64,000 bases of DNA from Rhizobium sp. P32RR-XVIII (GCF_012641395.1 NZ_JABAIH010000003.1:124001-188000), one strand, 5' to 3'. Positions 39,675-48,581 are shown, counted from the stretch's first letter. Numbers and translations: made by a program. Notes: a model not told the origin generated them from the sequence alone.

Positions 39675-39693
39675 ATGTGCGAAATTCCGCATA
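39675..39693. promoter_or_regulatory. Candidate DctD-binding site (distal)
   Basis: TGTGCGAAATTCCGCATA resembles the dyad of tandem DctD sites upstream of rhizobial dctA (TGTGCGGAAA half sites). It lies about 110-125 bp upstream of the sigma-54 promoter and just before dctB. Confidence 0.65.
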
Positions 39694-39705
39694 GCGTCAA
39701 ATCAA

Positions 39706-39728
39706 ATTGTGCGGAAAGACGCGCGCAG
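39706..39728. promoter_or_regulatory. Candidate DctD-binding site (proximal)
   Basis: A TGTGCGGAAA half site followed by CGCGCGCA, spaced about 31 bases from the distal site. The pair suits the tandem upstream activator arrangement known for dctA. Confidence 0.6.
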
Positions 39729-39800
39729 GCAGACCTGTGTCTTCGGGGCGTTTTCAAAAAAAATAAGTGAAAACAGTCATATAGCATTGGCTTGGCAAAC

Positions 39801-39816
39801 TGGCACACACGTTGCA
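39801..39816 (+). promoter_or_regulatory. Sigma-54 promoter of dctA
   Basis: TGGCACACACGTTGCA: GG and GC separated by exactly ten bases, matching the -24/-12 consensus. The predicted transcript start is near 39826, about 77 bases before the dctA start. Confidence 0.93.
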
Positions 39817-39902
39817 GAAGCTATGTGATCAGCCATGTGGTTGTTGAGTTGCCAGACTTGCCCCGGGAGGCCGCTCGCGGTTTGGGGCCAATGGAGGATA
39901 CT

Positions 39903-41237
39903 ATGCATGTAGCCACTCCCGCCACGCCAGCGCGTGGCAAAGTTCCCTTTTACCGCCATCTCTATGTGCAGGTCGTTTTCGCTATCTGTGCCGGCATTCT
40001 GCTCGGACACTTCTATCCGGAAATCGGCACGGCGCTGAAGCCGCTGGGCGATGCTTTCATCAAACTCGTGAAGATGATCATCGCACCGGTCATCTTCCTG
40101 ACGGTCGCGACCGGGATTGCGGGCATGTCCGATCTGCAAAAGGTCGGCCGCGTCGCCGGTAAGGCGATGATCTACTTCCTCGTCTTTTCGACGCTGGCGC
40201 TAGCTGTCGGCCTTGTCGTTTCCAATGTCATCCAGCCGGGCGCAGGAATGCACATCAATCCCGCGACGCTGGATGCCAAGGCCGTCGCCTCCTATGCCGA
40301 AAAGGCGCATGATGCGAGCGTCACCGGCTTCTTGATGAATATCATCCCAGACACCATCGTCGGCGCCTTCGCCGAGGGCGATATCCTGCAGGTCCTGTTT
40401 TTCTCGGTCCTGTTCGGCATGTCGCTGGCCTTGGTCGGCGATCGCGGCCGCCCGGTCGTGGATTTCCTCCAGGCCCTGACGGCGCCGATCTTCCGTCTCG
40501 TGGGGATACTGATGAAGGCGGCCCCTATCGGCGCCTTCGGTGCAATGTCGTTCACGATCGGCAAGTATGGCATCGGCTCGATTGCCAATCTCGCAATGCT
40601 GATCGGCACGTTCTATCTGACCTCGCTGCTCTTCGTGCTTGTCGTACTCGGCGCAGTGGCCCGTTACAACGGCTTCTCGATCCTGGCGCTGATCCGTTAC
40701 ATCAAGGAAGAGCTACTGCTGGTCCTGGGCACGTCTTCGTCGGAAGCCGCACTTCCCGGCCTGATGGCCAAGATGGAGCGGGCCGGCTGCAAGCGCTCGG
40801 TGGTCGGCCTGGTCATTCCGACCGGCTATTCCTTCAATCTCGACGGCACCAACATCTACATGACGCTGGCAGCCCTGTTCATCGCCCAGGCGACGGATAC
40901 GCCGCTTTCGTTCGGTGACCAGATCCTGCTGTTGCTGGTCGCGATGCTGAGCTCGAAGGGTGCCGCAGGCATCACCGGCGCGGGTTTCATCACGCTCGCC
41001 GCAACGCTCTCCGTTGTTCCGTCGGTTCCCGTCGCCGGTATGGCGCTCATCCTCGGCGTCGACCGCTTCATGTCGGAATGCCGCGCGCTGACGAATTTCG
41101 TCGGAAACGCAGTCGCCACGATTGTCGTCGCCCGCTGGGAGAACGAGTTGGACCAGACGAAGCTTGCTGCGGCAATGGCCGGAGAGCTGCCGGAGGAGGT
41201 TGAAGTCCCAGCGCCTGTTCTGCAAGCAGCAGAATAG
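39903..41237 (+). CDS. dctA: C4-dicarboxylate/proton symporter DctA
   Basis: A 444-residue transporter of the SDF (DAACS) family for succinate, malate and fumarate, the main carbon sources of bacteroids. The start at 39903 follows GGAGG six bases upstream and gives the expected length for rhizobial DctA. It has the hairpin [15 protein letters not shown] and [25 protein letters not shown], the conserved substrate-binding region. Divergent from dctBD with sigma-54 control. Confidence 0.97.
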   Translation: MHVATPATPARGKVPFYRHLYVQVVFAICAGILLGHFYPEIGTALKPLGDAFIKLVKMIIAPVIFLTVATGIAGMSDLQKVGRVAGKAMIYFLVFSTLALAVGLVVSNVIQPGAGMHINPATLDAKAVASYAEKAHDASVTGFLMNIIPDTIVGAFAEGDILQVLFFSVLFGMSLALVGDRGRPVVDFLQALTAPIFRLVGILMKAAPIGAFGAMSFTIGKYGIGSIANLAMLIGTFYLTSLLFVLVVLGAVARYNGFSILALIRYIKEELLLVLGTSSSEAALPGLMAKMERAGCKRSVVGLVIPTGYSFNLDGTNIYMTLAALFIAQATDTPLSFGDQILLLLVAMLSSKGAAGITGAGFITLAATLSVVPSVPVAGMALILGVDRFMSECRALTNFVGNAVATIVVARWENELDQTKLAAAMAGELPEEVEVPAPVLQAAE

Positions 41238-41286
41238 GATAAACGAACCAGACGCGCTCAAGGCGCGGCTGTTTGAGGAGGAAACG

Positions 41287-41313
41287 ATGAGCGGCCCATG
41301 TTAGGCCGCTCAT
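41287..41313. terminator. Bidirectional terminator-like hairpin after dctA
   Basis: ATGAGCGGCC, loop CATGTTA, GGCCGCTCAT: perfect ten-base arms between the convergent dctA and nasA genes, 50 bp after the dctA stop. Confidence 0.75.
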
Positions 41314-41348
41314 GCCAGTTTAGGTGGGGCGTGAATCGTAGCTCGTTA

Positions 41349-41366
41349 GCCGCTTCCTGAAGCGGC
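41349..41366 (-). terminator. Terminator-like hairpin after nasA
   Basis: GCCGCTTC and GAAGCGGC around a two-base centre, six bases beyond the nasA stop codon. As RNA the inner pairs must open to form the loop. It probably ends the nitrate operon transcript together with the hairpin at 41287. Confidence 0.6.
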
Positions 41367-41371
41367 GATCG

Positions 41372-44200
41372 TTACTCGGCGGCGGCGGCAAGACATCCAT
41401 CGATGATGCCCCTTATTTCCGCGCGGCAGGAGCCGCAGTTGGTTCCGGCATTGAGTTCCTTGCCGATCGCTTCGACGCTGTGGCAGCCGTTGCGGACAGC
41501 ACCGACGATCTGGTTGACGCCGACGCCGAAGCAGGAGCAGACGGTGGCGCCCGGATCCGGCTTGTCCGCACCGGGGCGACCGGCGACCAGCGCGAAGCGC
41601 TTGCGCAAATTGGTGTGTTCGGCGCTGAGCTGTGAGATCGCCCAGTTGCGGGCGACGGCGACGGGTTCGCGTGCGATAAACAACGCCGCAAGCAGCCGCG
41701 TGCCGTCGAAGAAGGCGAGCCTCAGATCGCCGGATTGCTGGTCAGCGTAGCCGAGCGGTTCAACGTTTTCGGTGATGGCGAAGGTGGTGCGGCACCACGC
41801 GCACCAGTCCTCGACCGGTTGGTCGAAGGCCAGCTCCACGCGCCAGCCGCCGTCGGCCCTTGCCAGCGCCCAATAGTCGGCATCGAGATTGTTCGGCTTT
41901 GCCTCGGAAACTGCAAAGCCATAGCGCGCCGCCTTGAAGCGTCGAGCCGAAACCGCGACATTCTTGGACGCCGGCTGGCCCGAGATCGCGTCGGTCAAAG
42001 GCGCGACGACGGCGTCGATGCGGGCCTTCGCGGCAAACTGATCGTTCCAGTGCATCGGCACGAAAATGCTGCCGCGGGCCTGGCGCTCGGTGATCAGGGC
42101 GCGAACCACGGCCTTGCCGTGTGGGCTTTCGATCTCGACGAGACCGGCATTGCCGACGCCGATCTCGATCGCGTCGCGCGGATGGAGTTCGGCGAAGGGC
42201 TCGGCGATATGGGATGAGAGCCGTGCACTTTTGCCCGTCCGCGTCATCGTGTGCCACTGGTCGCGGATGCGGCCGGTGTTCAGCGTGAAGGGATAGTTGG
42301 CGTTGGTGCGATCCGAGACGACCGGTTCGACGGCGATGAAGCGTGCCTTGCCGTCGGCATGGTAGAAGCCGCCATTCGAAAAGAAGCGCTTGTCATTACC
42401 CCCCTCTGGCCTGCCGGCCATCTCCCCCACAAGGGGGGAGATTGGCTGGGCGCCTGCCCCTTCTTCTAAATCGACCGTCGAATAAGCCGCGAGGCTTGCT
42501 TCGGAGCGATGGTTACGCGGCTCATGATCTTCCCCCTTGTGGGGGAGATGGCCGGCAGGCCAGAGGGGGGCTGCCTCGCGTGCGGCAGGCCATTGGAAGG
42601 GAGAGAGTTCGTCATAGGCCCGGCGGTTCATGCCGATGTAGGCGCCGATATCGAAGTCGCGACTGCCGTTATTCTCGAAGGCGGAGAGGGCGGCGTGCTC
42701 GTCGAAGATCTCGGCATTGCAGCCGAAGTCGAAAGCTTCGGAAAAGCCCATGCGGCGAGCCACTTCGGCAAGCTGCCACCAGTCGGCGCGGGCTTCTCCG
42801 GGTACATCGAGAAAGGAGCGCTGGCGGGAGATACGGCGTTCGGAATTGGTGACCGTGCCGCTCTTTTCCCCCCAGCCGAGTGAGGGCAGAAGGACGTGGG
42901 CGTGGCGCGTGGTATCGGTGTCCTTCAGGACGTCGGAGACGACGACGAAAGGACAGACCCTGATGGCGGCCTCGACGGCGTCGGCATCCGGCATGGAGAC
43001 GACCGGGTTGGTTGCCATGATCCAGAGCGCCTTGATCCGCCCGTCGGCGACTGCCCTGAACATGTCGACCGCTTTCAGGCCCGGCTTTTCGGCAACTCTC
43101 GGCGCACCCCAGAAACGCTGGACGCGGTCGCGATCCTCGGCACTTTCGATCGCCATGTGGGCGGCCAGCATGTTGGCAAGCCCGCCGACTTCTCGCCCGC
43201 CCATGGCATTCGGTTGGCCCGTCAGCGAGAAGGGCCCCATGCCCGGCCGGCCGATCCGACCAGTGGCGAGGTGACAGTTGATGATGGCGTTGACCTTGTC
43301 AGTGCCCGAAGAGGACTGGTTGACGCCCTGGCTGTAGCAGGTGACGACCTTCTCGGTGATGGCAAAGAGACGGTAGAATTCGCGAAGCTGCATGGCCGGC
43401 AGGCCGGTCAGCTCCAGCACCTCGTTGAAGGAGATTCCTGACGCAACCGTAAAGGCCTCGGCAAAGCCATTGGTATGTTCGGCAACGTAGTTCTGGTCGA
43501 TGGCGTTGTTTGCGATCAGATGCTCGACGAGGCCGACGAAAAGCGCGACGTCGCTATCCGGGCGGATCGCCAAGTGCAGGTCGGCGATATCTGATGTCAT
43601 CGTGCGCCGCGGATCGATGACGACGACCTTCATGCCGGGACGTGCCGCCTTGGCAGCCGCCAGCCGCTGATAGATGACCGGGTGACACCAGGCGAGGTTC
43701 GAGCCAGTGAGGATCACCAGATCGGCGAGCTCGATGTCCTCATAGGTGCCCGGCACGGTATCTGAGCCGAAGGCGCGGCGGTGGCCGGCGACGGAAGACG
43801 ACATGCAGAGCCGCGAATTGGTGTCGATATTGGCCGAGCCGATGAAGCCTTTCATCAGCTTGTTGGCGACGTAATAGTCCTCGGTCAGCAGCTGACCGGA
43901 GACGTAGAAGGCAACGGAATCGGGTCCATGCTCAGCGATGGCATCCGAAAATCGTTGCGCGACGAGGTCAAGCGCCTGTCCCCATTCTGCCTGCTCGCCC
44001 GATATCTCGGGGTGGAAAATGCGCCCGTCGAGATCGACGGTTTCGCCAAGCGCCGAGCCTTTCGAGCACAGCCGCCCGAAGTTCGAGGGGTGATCCGGGT
44101 CGCCCTTGACGGAAACCTTGCCGTCGTCGGCGACCTTGGCGATGACGCCGCAGCCGACACCGCAATAGGGACAGGTTGTCTTGACCTCTTTTTCCATCAT
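41372..44200 (-). CDS. nasA: Assimilatory nitrate reductase catalytic subunit with in-frame insertion
   Basis: A 942-residue molybdopterin enzyme reducing nitrate to nitrite in the cytoplasm. The N-terminal [4Fe-4S] cluster is bound by Cys10, Cys13, Cys17 (CPYCGVGC) and the Cys of GRLCSKG. Molybdopterin oxidoreductase and dinucleotide-binding domains follow. The C-terminus has a BFD-like [2Fe-2S] domain (CSCFGVGVNQIVGAVRNGC...CGSCRAEI), usual in alphaproteobacterial NasA. Residues about 544-601 (PLWPAGHLPHKG...ISPLVGEMAGRPEGG) are encoded by a 172-bp RIME-like palindrome, which accounts for the extra length. The start overlaps the nirD stop; ATG 44197 is an alternative. Confidence 0.95.
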   Translation of the reverse strand: MMEKEVKTTCPYCGVGCGVIAKVADDGKVSVKGDPDHPSNFGRLCSKGSALGETVDLDGRIFHPEISGEQAEWGQALDLVAQRFSDAIAEHGPDSVAFYVSGQLLTEDYYVANKLMKGFIGSANIDTNSRLCMSSSVAGHRRAFGSDTVPGTYEDIELADLVILTGSNLAWCHPVIYQRLAAAKAARPGMKVVVIDPRRTMTSDIADLHLAIRPDSDVALFVGLVEHLIANNAIDQNYVAEHTNGFAEAFTVASGISFNEVLELTGLPAMQLREFYRLFAITEKVVTCYSQGVNQSSSGTDKVNAIINCHLATGRIGRPGMGPFSLTGQPNAMGGREVGGLANMLAAHMAIESAEDRDRVQRFWGAPRVAEKPGLKAVDMFRAVADGRIKALWIMATNPVVSMPDADAVEAAIRVCPFVVVSDVLKDTDTTRHAHVLLPSLGWGEKSGTVTNSERRISRQRSFLDVPGEARADWWQLAEVARRMGFSEAFDFGCNAEIFDEHAALSAFENNGSRDFDIGAYIGMNRRAYDELSPFQWPAAREAAPLWPAGHLPHKGEDHEPRNHRSEASLAAYSTVDLEEGAGAQPISPLVGEMAGRPEGGNDKRFFSNGGFYHADGKARFIAVEPVVSDRTNANYPFTLNTGRIRDQWHTMTRTGKSARLSSHIAEPFAELHPRDAIEIGVGNAGLVEIESPHGKAVVRALITERQARGSIFVPMHWNDQFAAKARIDAVVAPLTDAISGQPASKNVAVSARRFKAARYGFAVSEAKPNNLDADYWALARADGGWRVELAFDQPVEDWCAWCRTTFAITENVEPLGYADQQSGDLRLAFFDGTRLLAALFIAREPVAVARNWAISQLSAEHTNLRKRFALVAGRPGADKPDPGATVCSCFGVGVNQIVGAVRNGCHSVEAIGKELNAGTNCGSCRAEIRGIIDGCLAAAAE
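42400..42571. repeat. RIME-type rhizobial palindromic element inside nasA
   Basis: Two 44-base arms (42400-42443 and 42528-42571) are inverted copies matching at 43 of 44 positions, separated by 84 bases. The arm core CTCTGGCCTGCCGGCCATCT followed by CCCCCACAAGGGGGGAGAT is the signature of Rhizobium-specific intergenic mosaic elements. It has no stop codon in the nasA frame and keeps that frame. Confidence 0.92.
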
Positions 44201-44526
44201 TCGGCCGCCATCATCACGCTTTCGAGCGCGATGAAGAGGGCGCCGTCCTCGTTGCGCACCGGGATGGTCCGCACCTCGCCCTCATCGGCGCCGAGCGCCT
44301 TTCCGGTCTCGAGCGAGATCACCCAGTTGTGCAGCGGGCAGGTGACCGCCTTCGCATGCACGATGCCCTGGGAGAGCGGCCCGCCTTTGTGCGGGCAGTG
44401 ATCCTCGATGGCGAAGACCTCGTTTTCGGCGGTGCGGAAGACGGCAATCTTGCCCTGGGGTGTCTTCACGCAGCGCGCGCCCCGCAGCGGAATTTCAGAG
44501 ATGTCGCCGATTGAAATCCAGTTCAT
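44197..44526 (-). CDS. nirD: Nitrite reductase small subunit (Rieske type)
   Basis: A 109-residue subunit of the NADH-dependent assimilatory nitrite reductase. It has a complete Rieske-type motif set, HCPHKGGPLSQG and CPLHNWVISLETG (CxH and CxxH ligands). The start at 44526 follows AAGGAG six bases upstream; the ATG at 44532 is too close to that site. It lies 10 bp after nirB and overlaps nasA. Confidence 0.95.
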   Translation of the reverse strand: MNWISIGDISEIPLRGARCVKTPQGKIAVFRTAENEVFAIEDHCPHKGGPLSQGIVHAKAVTCPLHNWVISLETGKALGADEGEVRTIPVRNEDGALFIALESVMMAAE

Positions 44527-44536
44527 GTCCATCTCC

Positions 44537-46987
44537 TTACTCAGCGGCCTGCGGGTAGCCGATCGTCGCCATCGGCTTGAACTCATGCTTGTCTTTGCCG
44601 GAGACGCGCTCCGACCAGGGGTCGACCTGGGCAAATTTCTGGGAGAAGATGAAGCGCTCGTAGTAAGCCTTCCGCTTGTCGGCGTTGTCCATGATCTGGC
44701 GGCGGATTTCGTCGAGGCCGACACGCTTTGCCCATTTGTAGATGCGCTCGAGATAACGGGCCTGCTCGCGGTACATTTGCGTCAGCGCCACGATATGCTC
44801 CACCGCCTCGTCCTCGGTCCTCACGAGCCCGAGAACCTCCGTGCCCTTGATGTCGAGACCGGCAGCACCTGCAAAATGGATCTCGAAACCGCTGTCGACG
44901 CAGATGACGCCGATGTCCTTGCAGGTCGCTTCAGCGCAATTGCGCGGGCAACCGGAGACAGCCATCTTCAGCTTGGCCGGCGTCCAGGAGCCCCACATGA
45001 ACTTCTCGATGCGGATGCCGAGCCCGGTGGAATCCTGCGTTCCGAAGCGGCACCAGTCGGAACCAACGCAGGTCTTCACAGTGCGCAGCCCCTTGGCATA
45101 GGCCTGTCCGGAGACGAAGCCCGCCTTGCCGAGATCGGCCCAGACTGCCGGCAGGTCTTCCTTCTCGATGCCGAGCAGGTCGATGCGCTGGCCGCCGGTG
45201 ACCTTCACCATCGGGATTTCGAACTTGTCGACGACATCGGCGATGGCGCGCAGCTCGTTGGAGTTCGTCACGCCGCCCCACATGCGCGGAACGACGGAAT
45301 AGGTGCCGTCCTTCTGAATGTTGGCGTGGACGCGTTCGTTGATGAAGCGCGACTGGTAATCGTCGGCGTACTCGTCCGGCCAGTCGCAGACGAGGTAGTA
45401 GTTGAGCGCGGGGCGACACTTGGCGCAGCCGCACGACGTCTTCCATTCCAGCTCCTGCATGACGGCAGGAATGCTCTTCAGGCCCTTGGCCTTGATGAGC
45501 CGGCGGACGTCATCGTGGCCGAGTTCGGTGCAGGTGCACATCGGCTGGACGGCGGCCGGGTTGTAGCTGTCGCCAAGCGTCAGCGTCATCAGTTTTTCAA
45601 CGAGGCCGGTGCAGGAGCCGCAGGAGGCCGAGGCCTTGGTATGGGCGCGTACGTCGTCCAGCGACGTCAGGCCCTTGGCTGTGATGGTCGAGGTGATCTT
45701 GCCCTTGCAGACGCCGTTGCAGCCACAGATTTCCGCGTCATCCGGCAAGGCTGCAACGGCCGCCATAGGGTCCAGCGGCGACCCTCCCTGATAGGCCTGA
45801 CCAAAGATCAGCGTTTCGCGCATCTCCTTGATGTCGGTCTGTTTCTTTTTCAGATCGTTGAACCAGGCACCATCGGCGGTTTCGCCGTAAAGGACGGTGC
45901 CGATGATCTTGTTGTCCTTGAGCACAAGGCGCTTGTAGACGCCGGCGGAAGCGTCGCGCAGCACGATCTCCTCGCGGTCGTCGCCATCGGCGAAGTCGCC
46001 GAGCGAGAAGAGTTCGATGCCGGTGACCTTGAGCTTGGTCGGCGTGTCCGAATGCACGAAGGCCGCGGAGCGGTCGCCGGACAGATGCGAGGCGGCGACG
46101 CGGGCCATCTCGTAGAGCGGTGCGACCAGGCCATAGACCATGCCGTCGACTTCGGCGCACTCACCGAGCGCCATGATGCTGCCGTCCGAGGTCTGCATGC
46201 CGTCATCGACGACGATGCCGCGGTTGACCGCAATGCCGGCGTCCTTGGCAATGCCGGCATTCGGACGGATGCCGACGGCCATCACGACGAGGGTCGCAGG
46301 AATGACGCGGCCGTCGTCTAGCTCGACACCCTCGACCTTGCCATTGCCGATGATCGCCTTGGTGTTGGCCTTGCAGATGACCTTGATGCCGCGTTCCTCC
46401 ACGGCCTTCTGCAGGAGGTAACCGGCAGCCGGATCGAGCTGACGCTCCATCAGCGTCGGCATCACGTGCAGGACCGTGACGTCCATGCCGCGCGACGCAA
46501 GGCCGGCCGCCGCTTCGAGGCCGAGCAGGCCACCGCCGATGACGATCGCCTTCTCGCGCGACTGTGCGGCAAGCAGCATCGCCTGCACGTCGTCGAGGTC
46601 GCGATAGGTGATGACGCCGGGCAGATCCTTGCCGGGCACGGGGATGATGAAAGGCACGGAGCCGGTGGCGATCACCAGCTTGTCGTAGCTTTCGGTGACG
46701 CCGTGATCGGAGGTGACCGTCTTGGCGGCACGATCGATCTTGATGATCTTGTGCCCTTTGTAGAGGGTGATGCCGTGCTTGATGTACCATCCATCACCAT
46801 GGATGATGATCTCTTCGTAGTCCTTCTCGCCGGATAGAACCGGCGAGAGCATGATGCGGTCGTAGTTGACGCGCGGCTCGGCGTTGAAGATCGTGACCTG
46901 ATATTGGCCCGGCGCCTTTTCGAACAGGTGCTCGAGCATGCGCCCGGGCGCCATGCCGTTGCCGATGATGACAAGCTTCTCAGTCAT
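44537..46987 (-). CDS. nirB: Nitrite reductase large subunit
   Basis: An 816-residue enzyme reducing nitrite to ammonium with NAD(P)H. The N-terminal half is an FAD/NAD-binding domain (LVIIGNGMAPGRMLEHLF). A BFD-like [2Fe-2S] region follows (CGCNGVCKGKI...SCGSC), with a further Cys pair set CTCTE/CGCAKC. The C-terminal half is the sirohaem sulfite/nitrite reductase domain with VSGCPRNCAEATC, which binds the [4Fe-4S]-sirohaem centre. Length is typical. It follows the nitrate transporter gene by 18 bp in one operon. Confidence 0.97.
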   Translation of the reverse strand: MTEKLVIIGNGMAPGRMLEHLFEKAPGQYQVTIFNAEPRVNYDRIMLSPVLSGEKDYEEIIIHGDGWYIKHGITLYKGHKIIKIDRAAKTVTSDHGVTESYDKLVIATGSVPFIIPVPGKDLPGVITYRDLDDVQAMLLAAQSREKAIVIGGGLLGLEAAAGLASRGMDVTVLHVMPTLMERQLDPAAGYLLQKAVEERGIKVICKANTKAIIGNGKVEGVELDDGRVIPATLVVMAVGIRPNAGIAKDAGIAVNRGIVVDDGMQTSDGSIMALGECAEVDGMVYGLVAPLYEMARVAASHLSGDRSAAFVHSDTPTKLKVTGIELFSLGDFADGDDREEIVLRDASAGVYKRLVLKDNKIIGTVLYGETADGAWFNDLKKKQTDIKEMRETLIFGQAYQGGSPLDPMAAVAALPDDAEICGCNGVCKGKITSTITAKGLTSLDDVRAHTKASASCGSCTGLVEKLMTLTLGDSYNPAAVQPMCTCTELGHDDVRRLIKAKGLKSIPAVMQELEWKTSCGCAKCRPALNYYLVCDWPDEYADDYQSRFINERVHANIQKDGTYSVVPRMWGGVTNSNELRAIADVVDKFEIPMVKVTGGQRIDLLGIEKEDLPAVWADLGKAGFVSGQAYAKGLRTVKTCVGSDWCRFGTQDSTGLGIRIEKFMWGSWTPAKLKMAVSGCPRNCAEATCKDIGVICVDSGFEIHFAGAAGLDIKGTEVLGLVRTEDEAVEHIVALTQMYREQARYLERIYKWAKRVGLDEIRRQIMDNADKRKAYYERFIFSQKFAQVDPWSERVSGKDKHEFKPMATIGYPQAAE

Positions 46988-47005
46988 AGTTTCAAGGTCC
47001 TCAGA

Positions 47006-48268
47006 TCAGGTGGCAGCGACGGTTTGTGCGGAGAGGCCCCGGCGGTCGAGTTGCCTGACCGACAGGTGCATCCAGATGAGCGAGATGACGACGATCGCAA
47101 AGAGCAGCATGAAGCAGCTCGACCAGAGGCCGGTCATGTCCTTGAGCAGGCCAAAGGCGATCGGCAGGATGAAGCCGCCGAGGCCGCCCATCATGCCGAC
47201 GATACCGCCGACCGCGCCGACGCTTTCAGGGTAGTAAGCGGGGATGTGTTTGTAGACGGCCGCCTTGCCGAGGCTCATGACGAAGCCGAGGGCGAAGATG
47301 ACGACGATGAAGACCGCAGGCGTGATGCCAAGCGCGGCACCCGTTCCGGCAGCCGGGAGCGACAGGATAAGCGTTGCGACGGCCGCGACCGCCAACATCA
47401 CGTACATCACGCTGCGGGCGCCCTTCTTGTCGGAGACGACGCCGCCGAAGGCGCGGAAGATGCTGCCGGGGATGGAATAGGCAGCCGCGACCATGCCCGC
47501 AGTTGCCAGATTGAAACCATAGACGCCAACCAGATAGCGGGGCAGCCACAGCGACAGGGCAACGAAGCCGCCGAAGGCAAAGAAGTAATAGAGCGAGAAG
47601 CGCCAGACCTGGACATTCTTCAGCGGCGCGAATTCCTGTGCCAGGCTCTTGGAGGCGAGCTTGCCTTCGCGGCGGAGGCGGAAGGCCGGATCATCCGTCG
47701 TGGTGAACCAGAAGACGATTGCCATCAGCGCCAGGCCGACGGCCCAGATCTGGGCAACAGCCTGCCAGCCCCAGGCGATCAGGACGAAGGGTGCCGCGAA
47801 TTTGGTCACAGCGGCACCGACATTGCCGGCGCCGAAGATGCCAAGCGCCGTTCCCTGTTTTTGCGCCGGAAAGAAGGGCGAGACGTAGGCAACACCGACG
47901 GCAAAGGAGCCGCCGGCAAGGCCGACACCGAGCCCGGCGATCAGCATCTGCGTGTAGGTGTGGGCATAGGAGAGCAGGAAGGTCGCCACGGCGGCGGCGA
48001 GCATGGTGAGGGTGTAGACGAGGCGGCCGCCATAACGGCCGGTCCAGATGCCGAGGACGATGCGGACGAGCGAACCGGTCAGGACAGGGGTGCCAACCAG
48101 CAATCCGAACTCGGCCTCGTTCAGGCCAAGCTCCTGTTTGATGCGGATGCCGATGATCGCGAAGATCGTCCAGACGGCAAAACAGAGGGTGAAGGCGATC
48201 GTGGACATCCACAATGCTTTGGCTGGTTCGCCGGCGGACATGGACTGTGTGTTGCTGATAACAGACAT
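47006..48268 (-). CDS. MFS nitrate/nitrite transporter, NarK/NasA type
   Basis: A 420-residue protein with about 12 hydrophobic helices. The nitrate-signature regions are visible: GVGLAGGSFAVGVAYVSPFFPAQKQGTALGIFGAGNVGAAVT and ESVGAVGGIVGMMGGLGGFILP, rich in Gly and typical of nitrate/nitrite porters. GGAG lies five bases before the ATG at 48268. First structural gene of the nitrate assimilation operon. No NrtABC-type ABC transporter is present, so this is the nitrate entry route. Confidence 0.92.
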   Translation of the reverse strand: MSVISNTQSMSAGEPAKALWMSTIAFTLCFAVWTIFAIIGIRIKQELGLNEAEFGLLVGTPVLTGSLVRIVLGIWTGRYGGRLVYTLTMLAAAVATFLLSYAHTYTQMLIAGLGVGLAGGSFAVGVAYVSPFFPAQKQGTALGIFGAGNVGAAVTKFAAPFVLIAWGWQAVAQIWAVGLALMAIVFWFTTTDDPAFRLRREGKLASKSLAQEFAPLKNVQVWRFSLYYFFAFGGFVALSLWLPRYLVGVYGFNLATAGMVAAAYSIPGSIFRAFGGVVSDKKGARSVMYVMLAVAAVATLILSLPAAGTGAALGITPAVFIVVIFALGFVMSLGKAAVYKHIPAYYPESVGAVGGIVGMMGGLGGFILPIAFGLLKDMTGLWSSCFMLLFAIVVISLIWMHLSVRQLDRRGLSAQTVAAT

Positions 48269-48450
48269 GGCTTCTCCGGGGCCCGACGAGGTCGTGCCGA
48301 TCCATTGTTGAACGTTGAAACAAAAAACGCCGCTCGGAGATTGCGTCCACGGGAAGGAAGGGTTCCCAGACTGCAACAACCTTGCGACGTCGATGTCTTT
48401 GCGAGCGCCTATTGCGCGCTCATCCGCCTGGATCGCCGTTGATCCGGGCA
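48269..48450 (-). ncRNA. Nitrate-operon leader RNA, candidate NasT (ANTAR) target
   Basis: About 180 bases between the predicted sigma-54 transcript start and the transporter gene. Hairpin P1 at 48445-48430 has stem GGATC/GATCC and the six-base loop AACGGC, with A at loop position 1 and G at 4 as ANTAR targets require. A second hexaloop candidate at 48397-48386 (GAC, loop ATCGAC, GTC) also has A1 and G4. Between them is the hairpin GAGCGC/GCGCTC (48421-48403). An ACGC...GCGT stem followed by six Us near 48327-48322 could be the terminator that NasT overrides. Pairings are from inspection only. Confidence 0.65.
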
Positions 48451-48460
48451 AAATTAATCC

Positions 48461-48476
48461 TGCAAGCTGCGTGCCA
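48461..48476 (-). promoter_or_regulatory. Sigma-54 promoter of the nitrate operon
   Basis: On the minus strand TGGCACGCAGCTTGCA, a complete match to the -24/-12 consensus with ten bases between GG and GC. The predicted transcript start is near 48450. Confidence 0.92.
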
Positions 48477-48564
48477 GTTTATGTCAGGATTTGTAGGCCG
48501 TTGAAATCACAGGAGAACCTACAGATTGAACGCCGATGCGCAATTTTCGGGCGGAAGAGTGCGC

Positions 48565-48581
48565 TGCGCATCTTTTGTGCG
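48565..48581. promoter_or_regulatory. Candidate NtrC-binding site upstream of nitrate operon
   Basis: TGCGC, seven bases, GTGCG, close to the NtrC dyad TGCAC-N7-GTGCA. It lies about 90-105 bp upstream of the sigma-54 promoter, the normal enhancer distance, and overlaps the region just before the nasS stop codon's downstream side. Confidence 0.6.

Noticed and set aside
44408..46321. 637-codon open frame on the plus strand
   Set aside because: It is antisense to nirB, whose protein shows clear FAD, BFD and sirohaem motifs; the plus-strand translation has no recognisable domain.
46904..48442. 512-codon open frame on the plus strand
   Set aside because: Antisense to the NarK-type transporter; strongly Asp/Arg-rich translation typical of a GC-rich shadow frame.
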